Source of the DNA: Antedon bifida
Taxonomy: Eukaryota; Echinodermata; Crinoidea; Comatulida; Antedonidae
NCBI GenBank assembly: GCA_963402885.1
Contig: OY727101.1
Coordinates: 21,800,417 to 21,864,416 of the forward strand
Direction of reading: 5' to 3'
DNA length: 64,000 nt
Below, piece by piece: positions 49,592-61,356 of this stretch. Every line of letters begins with the position of its first letter. Positions within the stretch are counted from its first letter, which is position 1. Both the position numbers and the translations under genes were made by a program. The notes below the pieces were generated by a model. That model saw only the letters and a list, made by a program, of their open reading frames with translations. It made no database searches and was not told the DNA's origin.

Positions 49592-51510
49592 TCGCTCAAT
49601 TACATATATTACGCTTTCACTTATCTTTCTTTAAAGTAAAAACCAGATTTGTGTTTTCATTTATTTCAGAGGAGGGAGGGTTTTTTTTTTTTTGGGTGGG
49701 GGGGGGGGGGTTCTTCTTCTTTTTCTTGAAGTACTATATGTCCTTGACATTGATTTATGCTACCATTTGAAATAAATTTACACCAACCAACAACTGAATC
49801 ACTAATACAACTTCAAGAAAAATCATTAATGCAATCAAATCGTTCCTGTATGTTTGCGATAATCAAATGTTACGATTTGATCATAATATTTTTTTTTTCT
49901 TGGTTTTGTTTGTCATTTTCAACAAATTACAAAAAAAAACAGAGGTGGCTCGGAATTGAAGGGAGCATGATGACATGACATGAAGTACATATAGATTTCT
50001 GGCCTTATTTTGTTTTTTTTGTTGTCACATTTTAAATAATAGAAAATGTGTTGAAATATTTCACAGGATTCAATTCTGGTTAGCTACTGTACAATTTATG
50101 AAAGAGAATGATTATTTCAATATAAAACTAAAAACAAATTTTATTACCATAAATTGATTGTTTATTTATGGTATGCTAAATATAAAATAGTTCTGTACCA
50201 TAAAAACAAATATTATACTATAAAACATTAGCAGTAACCTATAGTATTTATTTGCTGTATTTATTACTAATGAACAACTCCTTCAAAATTCCATTCTGCA
50301 AATGACTTAACATCTTATAACAATACAATTGTGGATTATTTAGTATTCATGCTTAATTTTGATTCTCCTACATATGTTACAACCGTCCATGCAAGTGAGT
50401 TTAAATTTGGATTACTGATTACTATATTTATTTGAATATATAATATTACACTGCAACAAATTATTGAGAATGAAATGCAGAAGAATATCCAACCAATACT
50501 ATTTGGCTACTTGTTGTTTATTATAATTATATGGATATATTTTATTAATTATCATCATCATCATCAGCCGTTGTCAGTCCACTGCTGGACGAAAGCCTCA
50601 ACATGTTTCTGCCATAATAATTATAGAGACATTTAATACACCATTGAACGTACAGTAAAAATAATAAACTATTTCAGCACAAATCAACAAATGAATTTAA
50701 TCTGTTTTGACTCATAATTCTCATAAATTTGATTACATTATTTTGTACATATAAGTCAGAGGATTATCTAAGCAAACATTACACTAAGGTTTTACATGTA
50801 CTATATACTTTGTATGTTAGTTTTACCATACTGAAATATCTGAATATTTTTGTGAATTTTGTTTACATCCCACCAAGAATACAGTATTGAAATGAAATAT
50901 ATTTTATTTCATAGATATGCCATTTCAAAATTTGAACAACATTTGCATTTAAAAAAAAAATATTCTTTACCACAAAATTAATTTCTTTTAAATTTTTCTT
51001 TCACGCTTGATCTAATTTGCCTAATGTATGTGATGATGATAAATAGATAAGCACCCATGATTTTATATAATATACAAATATGCAGTCTTCAGTGAATAAA
51101 AATGTTTATTGATTTCTGTTGACACCAACACATCCACTTTTTCCACTTTGGAATAGATATTTTACTTTTATATTTATATTATGTATATTTACCATAAGCA
51201 TATGTTTTTATTTGCAGAATTTGTTTCCAAATTTTATTAATTTCGTCCTGACCAATCAGTTGGATAATTTGCAGGTTTTTATTTTAGATTGTCTATATTT
51301 CTATTTATTGTAGCTTCTATGATAATTCTTGCAAGAGATCTCTTCTGTTGAAATGTGCAATGGGTTTGATTCAATATTCTCACAAACATAGATTAGCTTT
51401 GAATTAATTGTAGCAGGTGAAATTAACTTTGATTAATGATTCTCTGGTCTGTAAATCAAAGAACATTCAAGTATGCTAATGTTGACACGGAACTGAAAGT
51501 AACTCAACTG
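49592..51510. other. Receptor 3' UTR and downstream sequence
   Basis: After the TGA at 49589-49591 comes a T/G-rich block, including a run of 13 G near 49699-49711. An AATAAA at 49771-49776 is the first candidate polyadenylation signal. Further AT-rich sequence contains no exon, only an RTE tail at 50545-50615. Confidence 0.45.
50545..50615 (-). mobile_element. 5'-truncated RTE-type LINE, C-terminal end
   Basis: On the minus strand, 50610-50565 reads QKHVEAFVQQWTDNG then TGA, followed by GATGATGATGATGATAAT. This is the characteristic C-terminus of RTE-clade retrotransposon proteins, with a short tandem-repeat 3' tail. Only the last 15 codons remain. Confidence 0.75.
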
Positions 51511-51640
51511 GTCGATGTAATGGCTCTTGCTCAACTAGTTCCTTTCAGTTGAGATGAGATGAGTTTTGTGTCGATGTAAGCGCTCTTGCACAACTAGTTC
51601 CTTTCAGTTGAGATGAGATGAGTTTTGTGTCGATGTAAGC
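51511..51640 (+). repeat. 59-bp tandem repeat, 2.2 copies
   Basis: The unit starting GTCGATGTAA recurs at 51511, 51570 and 51629. It includes CAACTAGTTCCTTTCAGTTG and AGATGAGATGAGTTTTGT. Copies differ at only a few positions. Confidence 0.85.
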
Positions 51641-53447
51641 GTACATTTAGAATTACAGTTGTGTGTACATATTTTGAAACCCATGGATTTTATGGAGATT
51701 TGAATTATATATAAAAAATATATCAATTTATATAAATTGTGTGTTGTTTTGTTTTTATTTTCAGGTGCCATTTAAATGTTTATAGCAAAAGGCTACACAG
51801 CCTACCTTTCTTTGTACAAGTGTTTACCTGTTTTACAACAATTAATTAATTGTTAGTAATTGCTTGGAAATGCTGATATAACGTTCCGCCAATTTGTTTA
51901 GAGAGAATTGTGAAATGCTTAGCATAATATAAAAATAGCACAATTATCAAAGTAGTAATGAACAGTATTATTCACTATTTTTAAAAATAGATATAGCCTT
52001 TACTCTTGTCATTGCTGGTATACATATTTAGCAAAAGAAGTGTTCCTGTTTAAATAATTAATTCAATTTTAATGTAATGCTGCCTGCTAGTACAAATGAT
52101 TGAATCATCTTTAGCAAATCTAGTTAAGGATTGCAAGCAATTGAAACTGAAATTCATGATTGCATGTGTACCATAGTCACGCAATTTAATACAATTGATT
52201 TTTGTCAGTTTGCCCAAACAGTAAAAATATTTAAATTGGTTTAATGACAACTAAACACAGGTGTATCTAAACATATTTTTGCATACTACCACAGGTGTAG
52301 TATGTGTCATTCATTTAAATAATGAGATGAAACTGTGTCAGCTTGTTTAAGTACCATACTTCAGTATCTGTTGATGCCATCATTGGTTGTGAATCATACA
52401 GTAGTATTTCACATGTATCGTGTATTGCTATGTAACCACATACAAATAATTGTAGCTATATATTGTAATAATCAATAGAAGGCATTATGATCAAAATATC
52501 TGTATTTTTGTGCATTTAAACAATTTTTCAGAATATTGTGTTATAAAACAAATGATGATGGTTCACTGATTTTATAGTTTAAATTAAATTGTATACCATA
52601 TAGCTATTGTATGCTGAAATTTCATTAATTAAATCTAGATGCATTGTACAATCAATATGTTGTATTTAAAATGTAAATGATCACTTCATCTTCTTTCTGG
52701 TCCCTATTTACCTTTCATGTTATGATGTTAACATGATTGTTTTATTTCAATACATAAAAACAAATTTGAATGTTATCTGTTCAATTGTACGGTAACATGG
52801 CACTGTGTAGAGGTTTTTTATTAGATTCCTAGGTATCACTTTCGTTTATTCAAAATGCATATTATATTTCTAAGTTTAAAAGCTAGCTGTAGTATCGATG
52901 TGTAACTTGTTTTGTATCATCAATTTGGTTAATTATTTTTAATTCATGATCATAATATTGTACCTATCTGCTTGCCTGTATATTATGCCAGATTGTTCTT
53001 CATTATTGACTTTTAATCGCAAATGAAGGTTTATAAAACGCAAATTGGCCCGCATTGTGGCAAAGTTCCCGGTGCCTTATATATAGCTGAAATGTCTGAA
53101 AATAGTGTTGTACAGGCGTAGGTGTGCATGCCTTAGGCTTCCAATTGCCTCGGGTTAAAGTTAATACTTGTTTTATGTATAAAAAAAAGGTTATGTTATT
53201 GATGTAATTATAAAAAACACATCATGAGCATTAAAATGTTCTATTTCTTTGCATGAAATACAAACTTGTTTACTCTTATTCAATTAGTAGTTGTAATAAT
53301 GAATGTACTGTACATGAGATATACAACATCAAAGTGCAACTTCATTTCCACGTTATTTGTAGGCCTTCTAGACCAAATCGGACACATGAAATAATAATAC
53401 AATACTGTATTATTAAATTGACAATATATACCTTGTATCACCCACCA
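51641..53447. other. AT-rich stretch without recognisable gene
   Basis: No exon or repeat with clear boundaries was recognised between the 59-bp and 19-bp tandem repeats. Confidence 0.4.
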
Positions 53448-53541
53448 CTAATGTAACAATCAACAACTAATGTAACAATCAACAACTAATGTAACAATCA
53501 ACAACTAATGTAACATTAACCACTAATGTAACAATTTCATT
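53448..53541 (+). repeat. 19-bp tandem repeat, about five copies
   Basis: CTAATGTAACAATCAACAA starts at 53448, 53467, 53486 and 53505, with a diverged fifth copy at 53523. This is a minisatellite. Confidence 0.9.
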
Positions 53542-53879
53542 TACCACTAACAACCAAACCCACTATTTTGAACTTTTGTGAAAACATTTTTGTAAGTTGG
53601 AAATCGTTGTGTCTTTGTGGAACTTTTTCTGGTGTCATGTCTGATTGCAGACGTTGATGATCTTTGTTCTCCAGAGTTCCTCTGTTTGCAGTTTGAATGA
53701 AATTGATGTTGGTGAGCTGAGTGTTATTGATTGACAGATGATCACGCAAACAAAAAAAAATATGCTGAAGTTTAAAATTTAAAGATTGATATTCAAGCTG
53801 AAAGTTAAGACCAAATGTTAATAAATTGAAGGACAAACCCAAGAGTTGAAGATTTTAGTTTAGTTTAAAGGACAACTTT

Positions 53880-54594
53880 ACCGAGAACCATATTTTGACA
53901 ACATATTAGGCATGTACATATGATTTCATAACAATCGCGAGATTTACGATATCGCCGCGCGAGCTCGCCCTAGAGCGGGCCGTGTCGTCGCCGTAAATTG
54001 TTGTGACGTCAGTGTGTGCTTAGTAAAATTTAAGAGAGTAGCTAGAAACATGACGTATGATGCTCTGGGATCATTCAACCATATCGCACTCAAAACGTTT
54101 TTAATACGATCGCGTTGATTTTTGGTGAATAAAGACGATGATGATTGTATTACACTATTGGTAATCCACCGGCCTAACTCTAAAAGTTTATGAAGTTAGG
54201 CATAATTTATCAGACCGACTCGATACCTAGTTAGTAGTGTAGCTAGCCTAGGCGAGACTAGGCATAGGCGCCCTACCTAGTATACTAGTAGTGGGCATAT
54301 CTAGTAGTATACCAGCATCAACACAAACCGACGACTCGTCGCGTCGCGTGTCAATCACACCACACACATAAGGAGAGGAAAGTTGTGAATGCGATATGGT
54401 TGAGTGATTCCAATACGTCATCACATACGTCATACTGCTGCCACACGGGGCCGGTCCGGTCAAGACAAGGTAGTAGCACACTTGACGGCGACGGCAATTT
54501 ACGGCGACGGTTGTACGGCGTGCGCGCGCGGCGATATCGTAAATCTCACAATTGTTCTGAAATCATATAGAATTGTCAAAATATGGTTCTCGGT
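53880..54594. mobile_element. 715-bp DNA transposon with long terminal inverted repeats
   Basis: The left end ACCGAGAACCATATTTTGAC ... TATGATTTCA-AACAATCGCG, then AGATTTACGATATCGCCGCG, is mirrored at the right end from 54594 leftwards with few differences, giving termini of about 75-80 bp. The interior is markedly GC- and CpG-richer than its surroundings, with TGACGTCA-type and GGCGACGG repeats. No transposase ORF; ORFs on both strands here are spurious. No convincing target duplication was found. A second copy's end is at 60826-60949. Confidence 0.75.
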
Positions 54595-54910
54595 ATTTGG
54601 TAGTAGTCACTCTCATACTACTGTATCGGCCCTCCTTTTGGAATCACTTTTCAGTCTGGAGTATGCCCTCTAGCCTTCGGCTTACAGCTCACTGTACATG
54701 ACAGAAATATTATTTCTGCACCCGCGCCCTCTGGCGGTCGGCGCTCTATACGTTGAGGACCTTTTGACCCTCATGAATATGCAAATTACCTCTGCTTCTT
54801 ATGTATAATAATTACCTTGTAATATAATACGTCGTAACGGTGGCGGTTTCTTGAGTATTTACTTTCCATCCTTCTTCCGGGTGGTACAGAGTATAGTACC
54901 TGGTACGCGG

Positions 54911-54999
54911 CATTATTATAATAAGTGGTGTTTTGCCCAATGCACGTTGATTTAGACAGGTAGCTGATATTAATAGTAGGTACCGTGCTTTAGTTTCAG
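54911..54999 (+). promoter_or_regulatory. Candidate galectin promoter and non-coding first exon
   Basis: TTATTATAATAAG near 54914 could serve as a TATA-like element. A strong donor follows at TTTCAG|GTAAGA (55000). The first coding exon of the galectin has its own acceptor (TTTGCAG ending at 55571) 7 nt before the ATG, so an upstream non-coding exon is required. This is the nearest good candidate. Confidence 0.35.
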
Positions 55000-55578
55000 G
55001 TAAGACTAAAGCCTATCATTTGTTTTTTTTTGCCCAGACAACATATTTTCTAGACTAATATTAATAAGGCCTCTCCTAGCGGTTACAAATAATTTCGGTC
55101 GCGTTTACAGTTAACTTCGGTCGCGTATAGTCGGCATGCCAATTTGCCATATGTATATTGTTCTTTGCGTATTCAGCCAGGGTCGTAAAGTATGCGCGAC
55201 ATGATTCAAGGTAGGCCTACAAATGGTAGATACTACAAACAAAAATCTTTCGTTTAGTGCAAATATACCATACAAATATGCTTCCATTGGTGCAACAAAG
55301 AGACGGATAAAATCCTTTCATCACGAATGTGAAATATTGGTTTTATCATTATTAATTAATGTTCTGGAAAAAATATAAAATAAATATTCCGATCTAGTAT
55401 ATACCATATTTATTCGAATAAACGCTGTAAAGGCATAAACCTGCAAAACTTACGCATATCCAAAAGTTCCCACTAGAGTGTTCCTAATGTACTTCCTGGA
55501 TCCTACTTCCTCCTTGATGAAATGCTGCTTCACAGTAGTTAAATACAATTAAGATTGTTTTTTTTTTGCAGATCAAAA

Positions 55579-58500
55579 ATGGCGTTTTATCCAACAGCAG
55601 GTCAGCAGTTCCCTATTGTGAACCCGGTAAAGAATGATCTTTTTTTTTCAATTTCTGCACGTATCTTTATTTACTTTATTCATTTGATATTTATATACAG
55701 TATCAACAAAACATGGGAACCAACAAGAATCATAATTTGTGGCAATTACCATAATATATTTCAATACCTAAACATTGTCATTTTTTACATTATTCTAGAC
55801 ATAATATTTAAATATAGAGTCCTGCGGTGCTGACGTCACGACGGTAGGTGGCGCTGCATGGTTGCTAGCCAACCAAAAAATGCGTTCAACCTGCCTGAGT
55901 GACTCCAAGGTCACCAATGGTTTGGAATAGGCTTATTGAAGTAGTCATTTTAAAACTTACTAATTTTCAATAAAAACAAACTAAAATTTCAAAAGATCAC
56001 TAAATATTTGTTTTTAATAATCTATTTATTCTTCAACTACAGTTTAAGTTAAAAAAATCAAGCTAAGATACATAATTTGATAGAAATACAGATCTATACA
56101 GTTTATCAACATAGTAGCGTTAAACGCATTTTTTGGTTGGCTAGCTACCATGCAGCGCCATCTATCGTTGTGACGTCACACCACAGAACTCTATAAGATG
56201 AAGACCTACTGACTACAAACATGGTCATGTTCTAGACATACAGACCTTTCCAAAATCAAAGCAGAACGTTTGTAAAGGTTCTGTGTTTGCGAGTGGGGTT
56301 ATGTTGATATAAAAATGACAATTTGAAAAACTCCATTACACAGTACATACAAAAGTCAATAGTGGGATTGTTGGTTTTAAGCATTTTGGAAATTGAAGGA
56401 AAATATGTGTAAAAACATGTGCAAAATATTGTGAAATCAGTGCTTAAACCACGATTGATTACATTACAACAAAAAACTACACATTGATGGCAAATATTAT
56501 ATTTCATAATAGGCATGTTAATCCAATTTCCCTGATAAACACATTTGAAAATGCTTACTTGAAAATAAATATTTCAAAGAATTGCTGATTTATGTAGAGC
56601 CTTTGAATATTTAATCCCTGCAATGTGTACAGGAATAGTATTTATCATTTTGTAGCCTGTTCCATATGTGGGCAACATTCAAGGACAAATGGTTCCCAAC
56701 AAAATGATATTCATCCAGGGAGTTGTACCTCATGGAGCAGATAGGTAGTACACTGTATTTCTTTCATTGTTTATTATCGCGTAATATTTGGCCATTTTCA
56801 GCTCACCATTTAGCTGTAATTTATTGGTTTTACCATCAACTCCAAACCAAAATAAGAACACTTTTAATGTGCACCCAGTTTGCACATATTTGTCTATTAA
56901 AGACAATTTGTGATTTTTGTAATACTGTAATACGTACAGATATGGATTTTGAAATTGAAATAGTGGATCTAAATTTGTTAGTGCCAGTATCTACGGCATA
57001 TCCTCAAAACATGGTATAAGTATACCACATATACCATCATTATTCTGTAATAACCCATTCGAGTAAAGGCTTTACTTTTATTTGATAGATTTCATATCAA
57101 CTTGCAGTGTGGTACAAGTACCAGTCCACGTGCAGATATTGCCATGCATTTCAACCCAAGATTTCAAGCCCAAAAGGTTGTGCGTAACTCCTTAGTTCGC
57201 CAAGGCTGGGGCAAGGAAGAAAATCATGGAAGCTATTTTCCATTTGCTCATGGACAACACTTTCAAGTTATTATCTTATGTGAGCCACACCAATTTAAGG
57301 TAATTTTAAATAATTATAATATGTATCTTTATAGTATATCGTGTAGAATTATTACAGTGTATGTATCTATCAATTTTGGAGAAGAAACATAAAGCCCACC
57401 TGCATCAACCAGTGAGCATAAAATTCATCCACATTAGTGGTGGATTTATACCTACATGATTGTGTGGGTGGTACTGAGTAAAATAGTATTATGTTATGTT
57501 CTGATAACTATTAATTGAAATAATCTAATACTGGTATTATATAAAAGTTAGTGTATGATTTTCAGGTTGCAGTGAATGGACAGCATTTTGTTGAATACAA
57601 ACACAGAATTGAACAACTAAACCGTATCAATACACTTGCTGTTGATGGCAAAGTACAGCTTTATTCAATCAGATACAGTGGAGGTGAGCCGCAGGTAAGC
57701 ATACAAATGTTTATCACTGTGTTTACATATCAAACTTGCTTGTGATAAGCAACTATATAAAGAAGCCAAAGTAAACCGTTTCAATTTGAATAAAGCAAAC
57801 TAAAATGTATCTATAACCCTTTTTTTTTTTAGGTTGCAGGAGGACCGATTTTTAATCCTGTAAGTTTTTCAAAAAGAGTAATAAGTCATTCATAATAATA
57901 ATAACTCATCAGGAAAGAAGGCATCATAGATTAAAGTATGTTTTGCAATATACACTACACTAAGGGATAACCTCCAGTGCTATCGTACACGGCATACAAC
58001 TCCAACAGATTAGTGTATGATTTTGACCTTGATGAACCACCTACATATTTATAATTATAATTCCACGTACCTACATTTTCGAACCTCATCCAACGATTCT
58101 TCTTCAGCCCTAATAGGCTACCCTAATGCTTTTAATTATACATTATATACCTACTACATTAATACTTGCCTGTATTTTAATTTTGTACCTTCTTTCCTTT
58201 ACTAGCCGGTACCATTTACTGGAGGTATCCAAGGAGCAATGACACCAGGTCGCCTTGTGTTTGTTTCTGGCATTGTGAAACCTGGTGCAGATAGGTTAGT
58301 TATAGCATTCTGGATACCTGAAAATAACTGATAAATCTGAAATATTGTGTCTACTTTGATCAAATCAATTATAAAAATTAGATGCCCATTTAAACTTCAT
58401 ATTCGTAACAAATCAGACACATAGGACCTTTTAAAGCCTAGAATTCGAAGGCTTTGTATGAATTTGTCAAAGCCTAAATGCAGATTAAAGCTACAGTTCC

Positions 58501-59371
58501 ACAAAGAATATCACTGAAGATGCCATTTCAATTTGAGTAACAATTATTAAAATATTTAAATTAAATAATAATAATATAATAATAATAATAATAATTTATT
58601 AGGAAATGACACCTTTGCATCGGTGGCACACACAGAAGTGGTGCATCCAAATTAACATAATACATCAAAACAATACATAATATGACGGATACAGGTTCTT
58701 AAACTATTTGCAAAAATATAAAAGAAAAATCATTATCAACATGGTAATACAGGTACTGTATTAAATTGTCCTACAGTATCATAGGTTTGAGTTGATAATT
58801 TAAAAAGGTATATAAAAATAAACGTGTGTTAAAAAATGTGTTTTATTTATTAGGTTCCATATAAACTTGCAGTGTGGTCCAGAGGGTAGAGGCCCTCGTC
58901 CAAATATTGCTCTTCATTTCAACCCTCGTTTTAAAGCTCGTACAATTGTTGTCAATGCCCTTTCAAACCAGAAGTGGGGAGGAGAAGAAAAACATGCTCA
59001 ATTCTTTCCATTTATTGAAAATGGATTCTTTGAGGTATTTATTTATTTACTTTTTAAATTAGAGTTTTATAGTATTTCTATTTATTCTATTCATCCATTG
59101 CAATTTTGGCTACACTTTTAGTAAAGGGAAGTTATTTCTGTTGTATTGATTTTGTATCTGTTTGTATATATGTTTTTGTTATGCTCCTCATTTAGTATAA
59201 TGTATAAGAGTTTAACTTTTTTAGGTGATCATCTTATGCCAGAATGATGCTTTTCGTGTAGCTGTGAATGGTCAGCATCTCTTGGAATTTAAGCATAGAA
59301 TTCCTTTCCACACTGTGAACACTTTGATGGTAGCTGGAGCTGTTACTGTCACTCAAATCAGATTCCAGTAA
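55579..59371 (+). CDS. Tandem-repeat galectin (two carbohydrate-recognition domains)
   Basis: A beta-galactoside-binding lectin, by family cytosolic and secreted without a signal peptide; none is seen. Eight coding exons: 55579-55626, 56656-56744, 57089-57299, 57566-57694, 57833-57859, 58206-58294, 58854-59034, 59225-59371. All boundaries are GT-AG and in phase; the product is 306 residues, normal for galectin-4/8/9-like proteins. Domain 1 (about residues 17-155) has HFNPR (66-70), N79, and WGKEEN (86-91). Domain 2 (about 169-306) has HFNPR (219-223), N232 and WGGEEK (239-244). A short linker containing GGEPQVAGGPIFNP joins them. The two halves share the same exon layout (89 nt, then a split AGx-F-H-I-N-L codon), showing internal duplication. 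The canonical Arg of WGxEER is Asn in domain 1 and Lys in domain 2. Confidence 0.95.
55813..56195. mobile_element. 383-bp MITE in galectin intron 1
   Basis: TATAGAGTCCTGCGGTG at the left and CACCACAGAACTCTATA at the right are inverted. Similarity continues inward through TGACGTCA, GGCGCTGCATGGT and GCTAGCCAACCAAAAAATGCG for about 75 bp. Ends in TA suggest a TA-target (Tc1/mariner-like) MITE. It lies wholly within the intron between the first two coding exons. Confidence 0.8.
58563..58800. repeat. ATA microsatellite and flanking repeat-like sequence in galectin intron 6
   Basis: (AAT)n from about 58565 to 58600 is followed by TTATTAGGAAATGACACCTT and GCATCGGTGGCACACACAGA, which reads like a retroelement tail on the minus strand. 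No clear class. Confidence 0.35.
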
Positions 59372-59799
59372 TTTGGCAGAAAAAATTGCACATTATTTTA
59401 GAGTATTCTTGATTTTTGTAGCTTTAAAGCAGCATATGTATAGTAATAGTTTTATAATTAGAGTGCAACTCTATATAATATTGATTTTTATGTAATTATA
59501 ATTTTTTAAATGTAATTTTATGAAGATATATATTGTTAGTGTAAATCAAATTAATGTTTAAAAAAATGAAATATTCAAATTCTCTATATTTCCTAAATAC
59601 TAACAATCTACATTTCAACAAAAGCAATTGAAAGAATTGTAGACATGTTTAATTTTTCATTCCATATGTTCCATTCCAATCATTTTGATTTTTAAAAATA
59701 TTTTATACATTTTATAAAACACAAAATAATCAAGCAATCAATTATTGTTTATTTAGTTAAAATTATAATACTATGGAGTAGTTAATAATACTATGGAGT

Positions 59800-60105
59800 A
59801 GTTAATAATAATATATCTTTATTCAAATGACACAAACAGACGATGGCTGAAACCGTAGTCGTACAATATAAATATAAATATACAATCATGATAAAAACAG
59901 GTAAAATATAAAATATTTAAAAAAGCAGATTATCAAAATAACATTACAAAACATTAACTTCATTTAACAGTCTAGCCATAGTAGGAACAGGTGATTTCTT
60001 AAATCGCTCAGTTCTGCCAAACGGAATACGAAGGAGGGGGCGAGACTGAAGGCCGACATCAAATTCGCGACAATGAGGTAGCATATATTATTACTAAGGC
60101 CTAGG
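59800..60105 (-). mobile_element. 5'-truncated LINE, reverse-transcriptase C-terminus and 3' tail
   Basis: The minus strand from about 60093 reads LPHCREFDVGLQSRPLLRIP, then FGRTERFKKSPVPTMARLLN and EVNVL stop. The 'R...L.IP.GRTERFKKSxxPxxxRLxN' pattern is the usual C-terminus of jockey/CR1-like reverse transcriptases. A 3' tail with AATAAAGATATATTATTA follows. It lies between galectin and ADAT3. Confidence 0.7.
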
Positions 60106-60825
60106 AATGTTGTTCAGCTGTAGTTGTGTAGGTGTGTTATAAAACATTTTTTTTTATATTTTCGTGCAATGGGGTAAATAATTTCATGAGGTGAAAGATG
60201 AAATGTCATATTGTGTTTTCACTTGGCTTCGTGCCTAGAGAAAATATATTTTGTCTTTCATTTCATGAAGTTATTTGCCCTGTTGCACAAAAATAAAAAA
60301 ATTATTTGTATACAAGACTAAATAGTAATTAAAGTAATTTGTATAACTTTACTAATAATAGTCTGATCATGGTATGTTTGAATAAATAAATGAATACAGT
60401 ACACAGAAATCTATAGATTGGAACAAACTATGGTCTATTATTTTAGAGAGGCCTATCGTTGTAAGGAGAGGTTATTTAACCTTAATCAAGAACTTTCCGC
60501 CGTTATTTATATACAATTATGATTTTAAGCCTGATTTAGGGATTTCCATGATTTTAAGCTTGTGGGAATTTCCAAAGGTTTAATTTCTTCTTTTCTGTTG
60601 ATATTTCTTTCAACTTCCATTAAACAAAACAAGTTTCTTTGCTTTATGGAAACTTGTCACTAACTTTACACCTGCATTCATAATAAATATAGTGCAAAGT
60701 GTTTCTTCAAAATACCAGTTGAAACATTTTGGTAAATTTAAGCCTAATACAGGTCAAATTAGCAATAGAAGTGACGGTACCTATCTCTTGTATGTTAACA
60801 ACAGTAAAAACTAATTTCGCCATGC

Positions 60826-60949
60826 ACTTGTGACGTCACAGCAATTTACGGCTGTACGGCGAGCGCGTGCATGGTGATATCCTAAATCTCGCGATTTTTC
60901 TGAAATCATACATCCCTAATTAATAAGTTGTTAAAATATGGTTCTCGGT
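60826..60949. mobile_element. Single end of the 53880 long-TIR transposon family
   Basis: TTGTGACGTCACAGCAATTTACGG (60829-60852; TTGTGACGTCAC then AGCAATTTACGG), GTGATATCCTAAATCTCGCG and TTAAAATATGGTTCTCGGT match the right end of the element at 53880-54594 in order. The left end is absent or unrecognisable. It shows that the element has moved or been copied. Confidence 0.65.
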
Positions 60950-61219
60950 GAAGTTGATTTAGATTAGATTATTTTTGGGCTCAACGAAGGTGGTTTCAAC
61001 GTGAGGGCGCCCTTTCCAAGAGTGTTTATACTTTTCCAAAAAGCAATTTCAACATGTGCCATTTTCGATGATATACCGTATTTTTAATCATTAATTAAAC
61101 CTAGTGTTGGTGGTATGGTGTAGGCCTAAGTAAGGTACACCTATATATGTCCATATGGAGTTATTGAGATTATTAATTAACAAACATAATATTATTCTAT
61201 AGTAGGTAAGGTTAAGCCG

Positions 61220-61356
61220 AGCCTAGGAGGAAAACAGATCATTCCGGTCGCGGTTCGTTCTGTTGGCGATTTTTTTTTTCTTACGGCAGTTCCTCCTTTA
61301 CTATGGCGCGCCTAATGGGTCAACTATTTTATTAATTTCAGAGTATTTAATTTACG
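61220..61356 (+). promoter_or_regulatory. Probable ADAT3 promoter/5' UTR
   Basis: The 130 bp before the ATG is richer in G+C and CpG (CCGGTCGCGGTTCG, GGCGCGCC) than its surroundings, as expected of a housekeeping-type promoter. No TATA box. An acceptor-like TTAATTTCAG ends at 61341, so the ATG may lie in a spliced exon. Confidence 0.35.

Noticed and set aside
54248..54673. ORFs on both strands in the long-TIR element
   Set aside because: They follow from the high GC content of the element interior; the translations show no domain.
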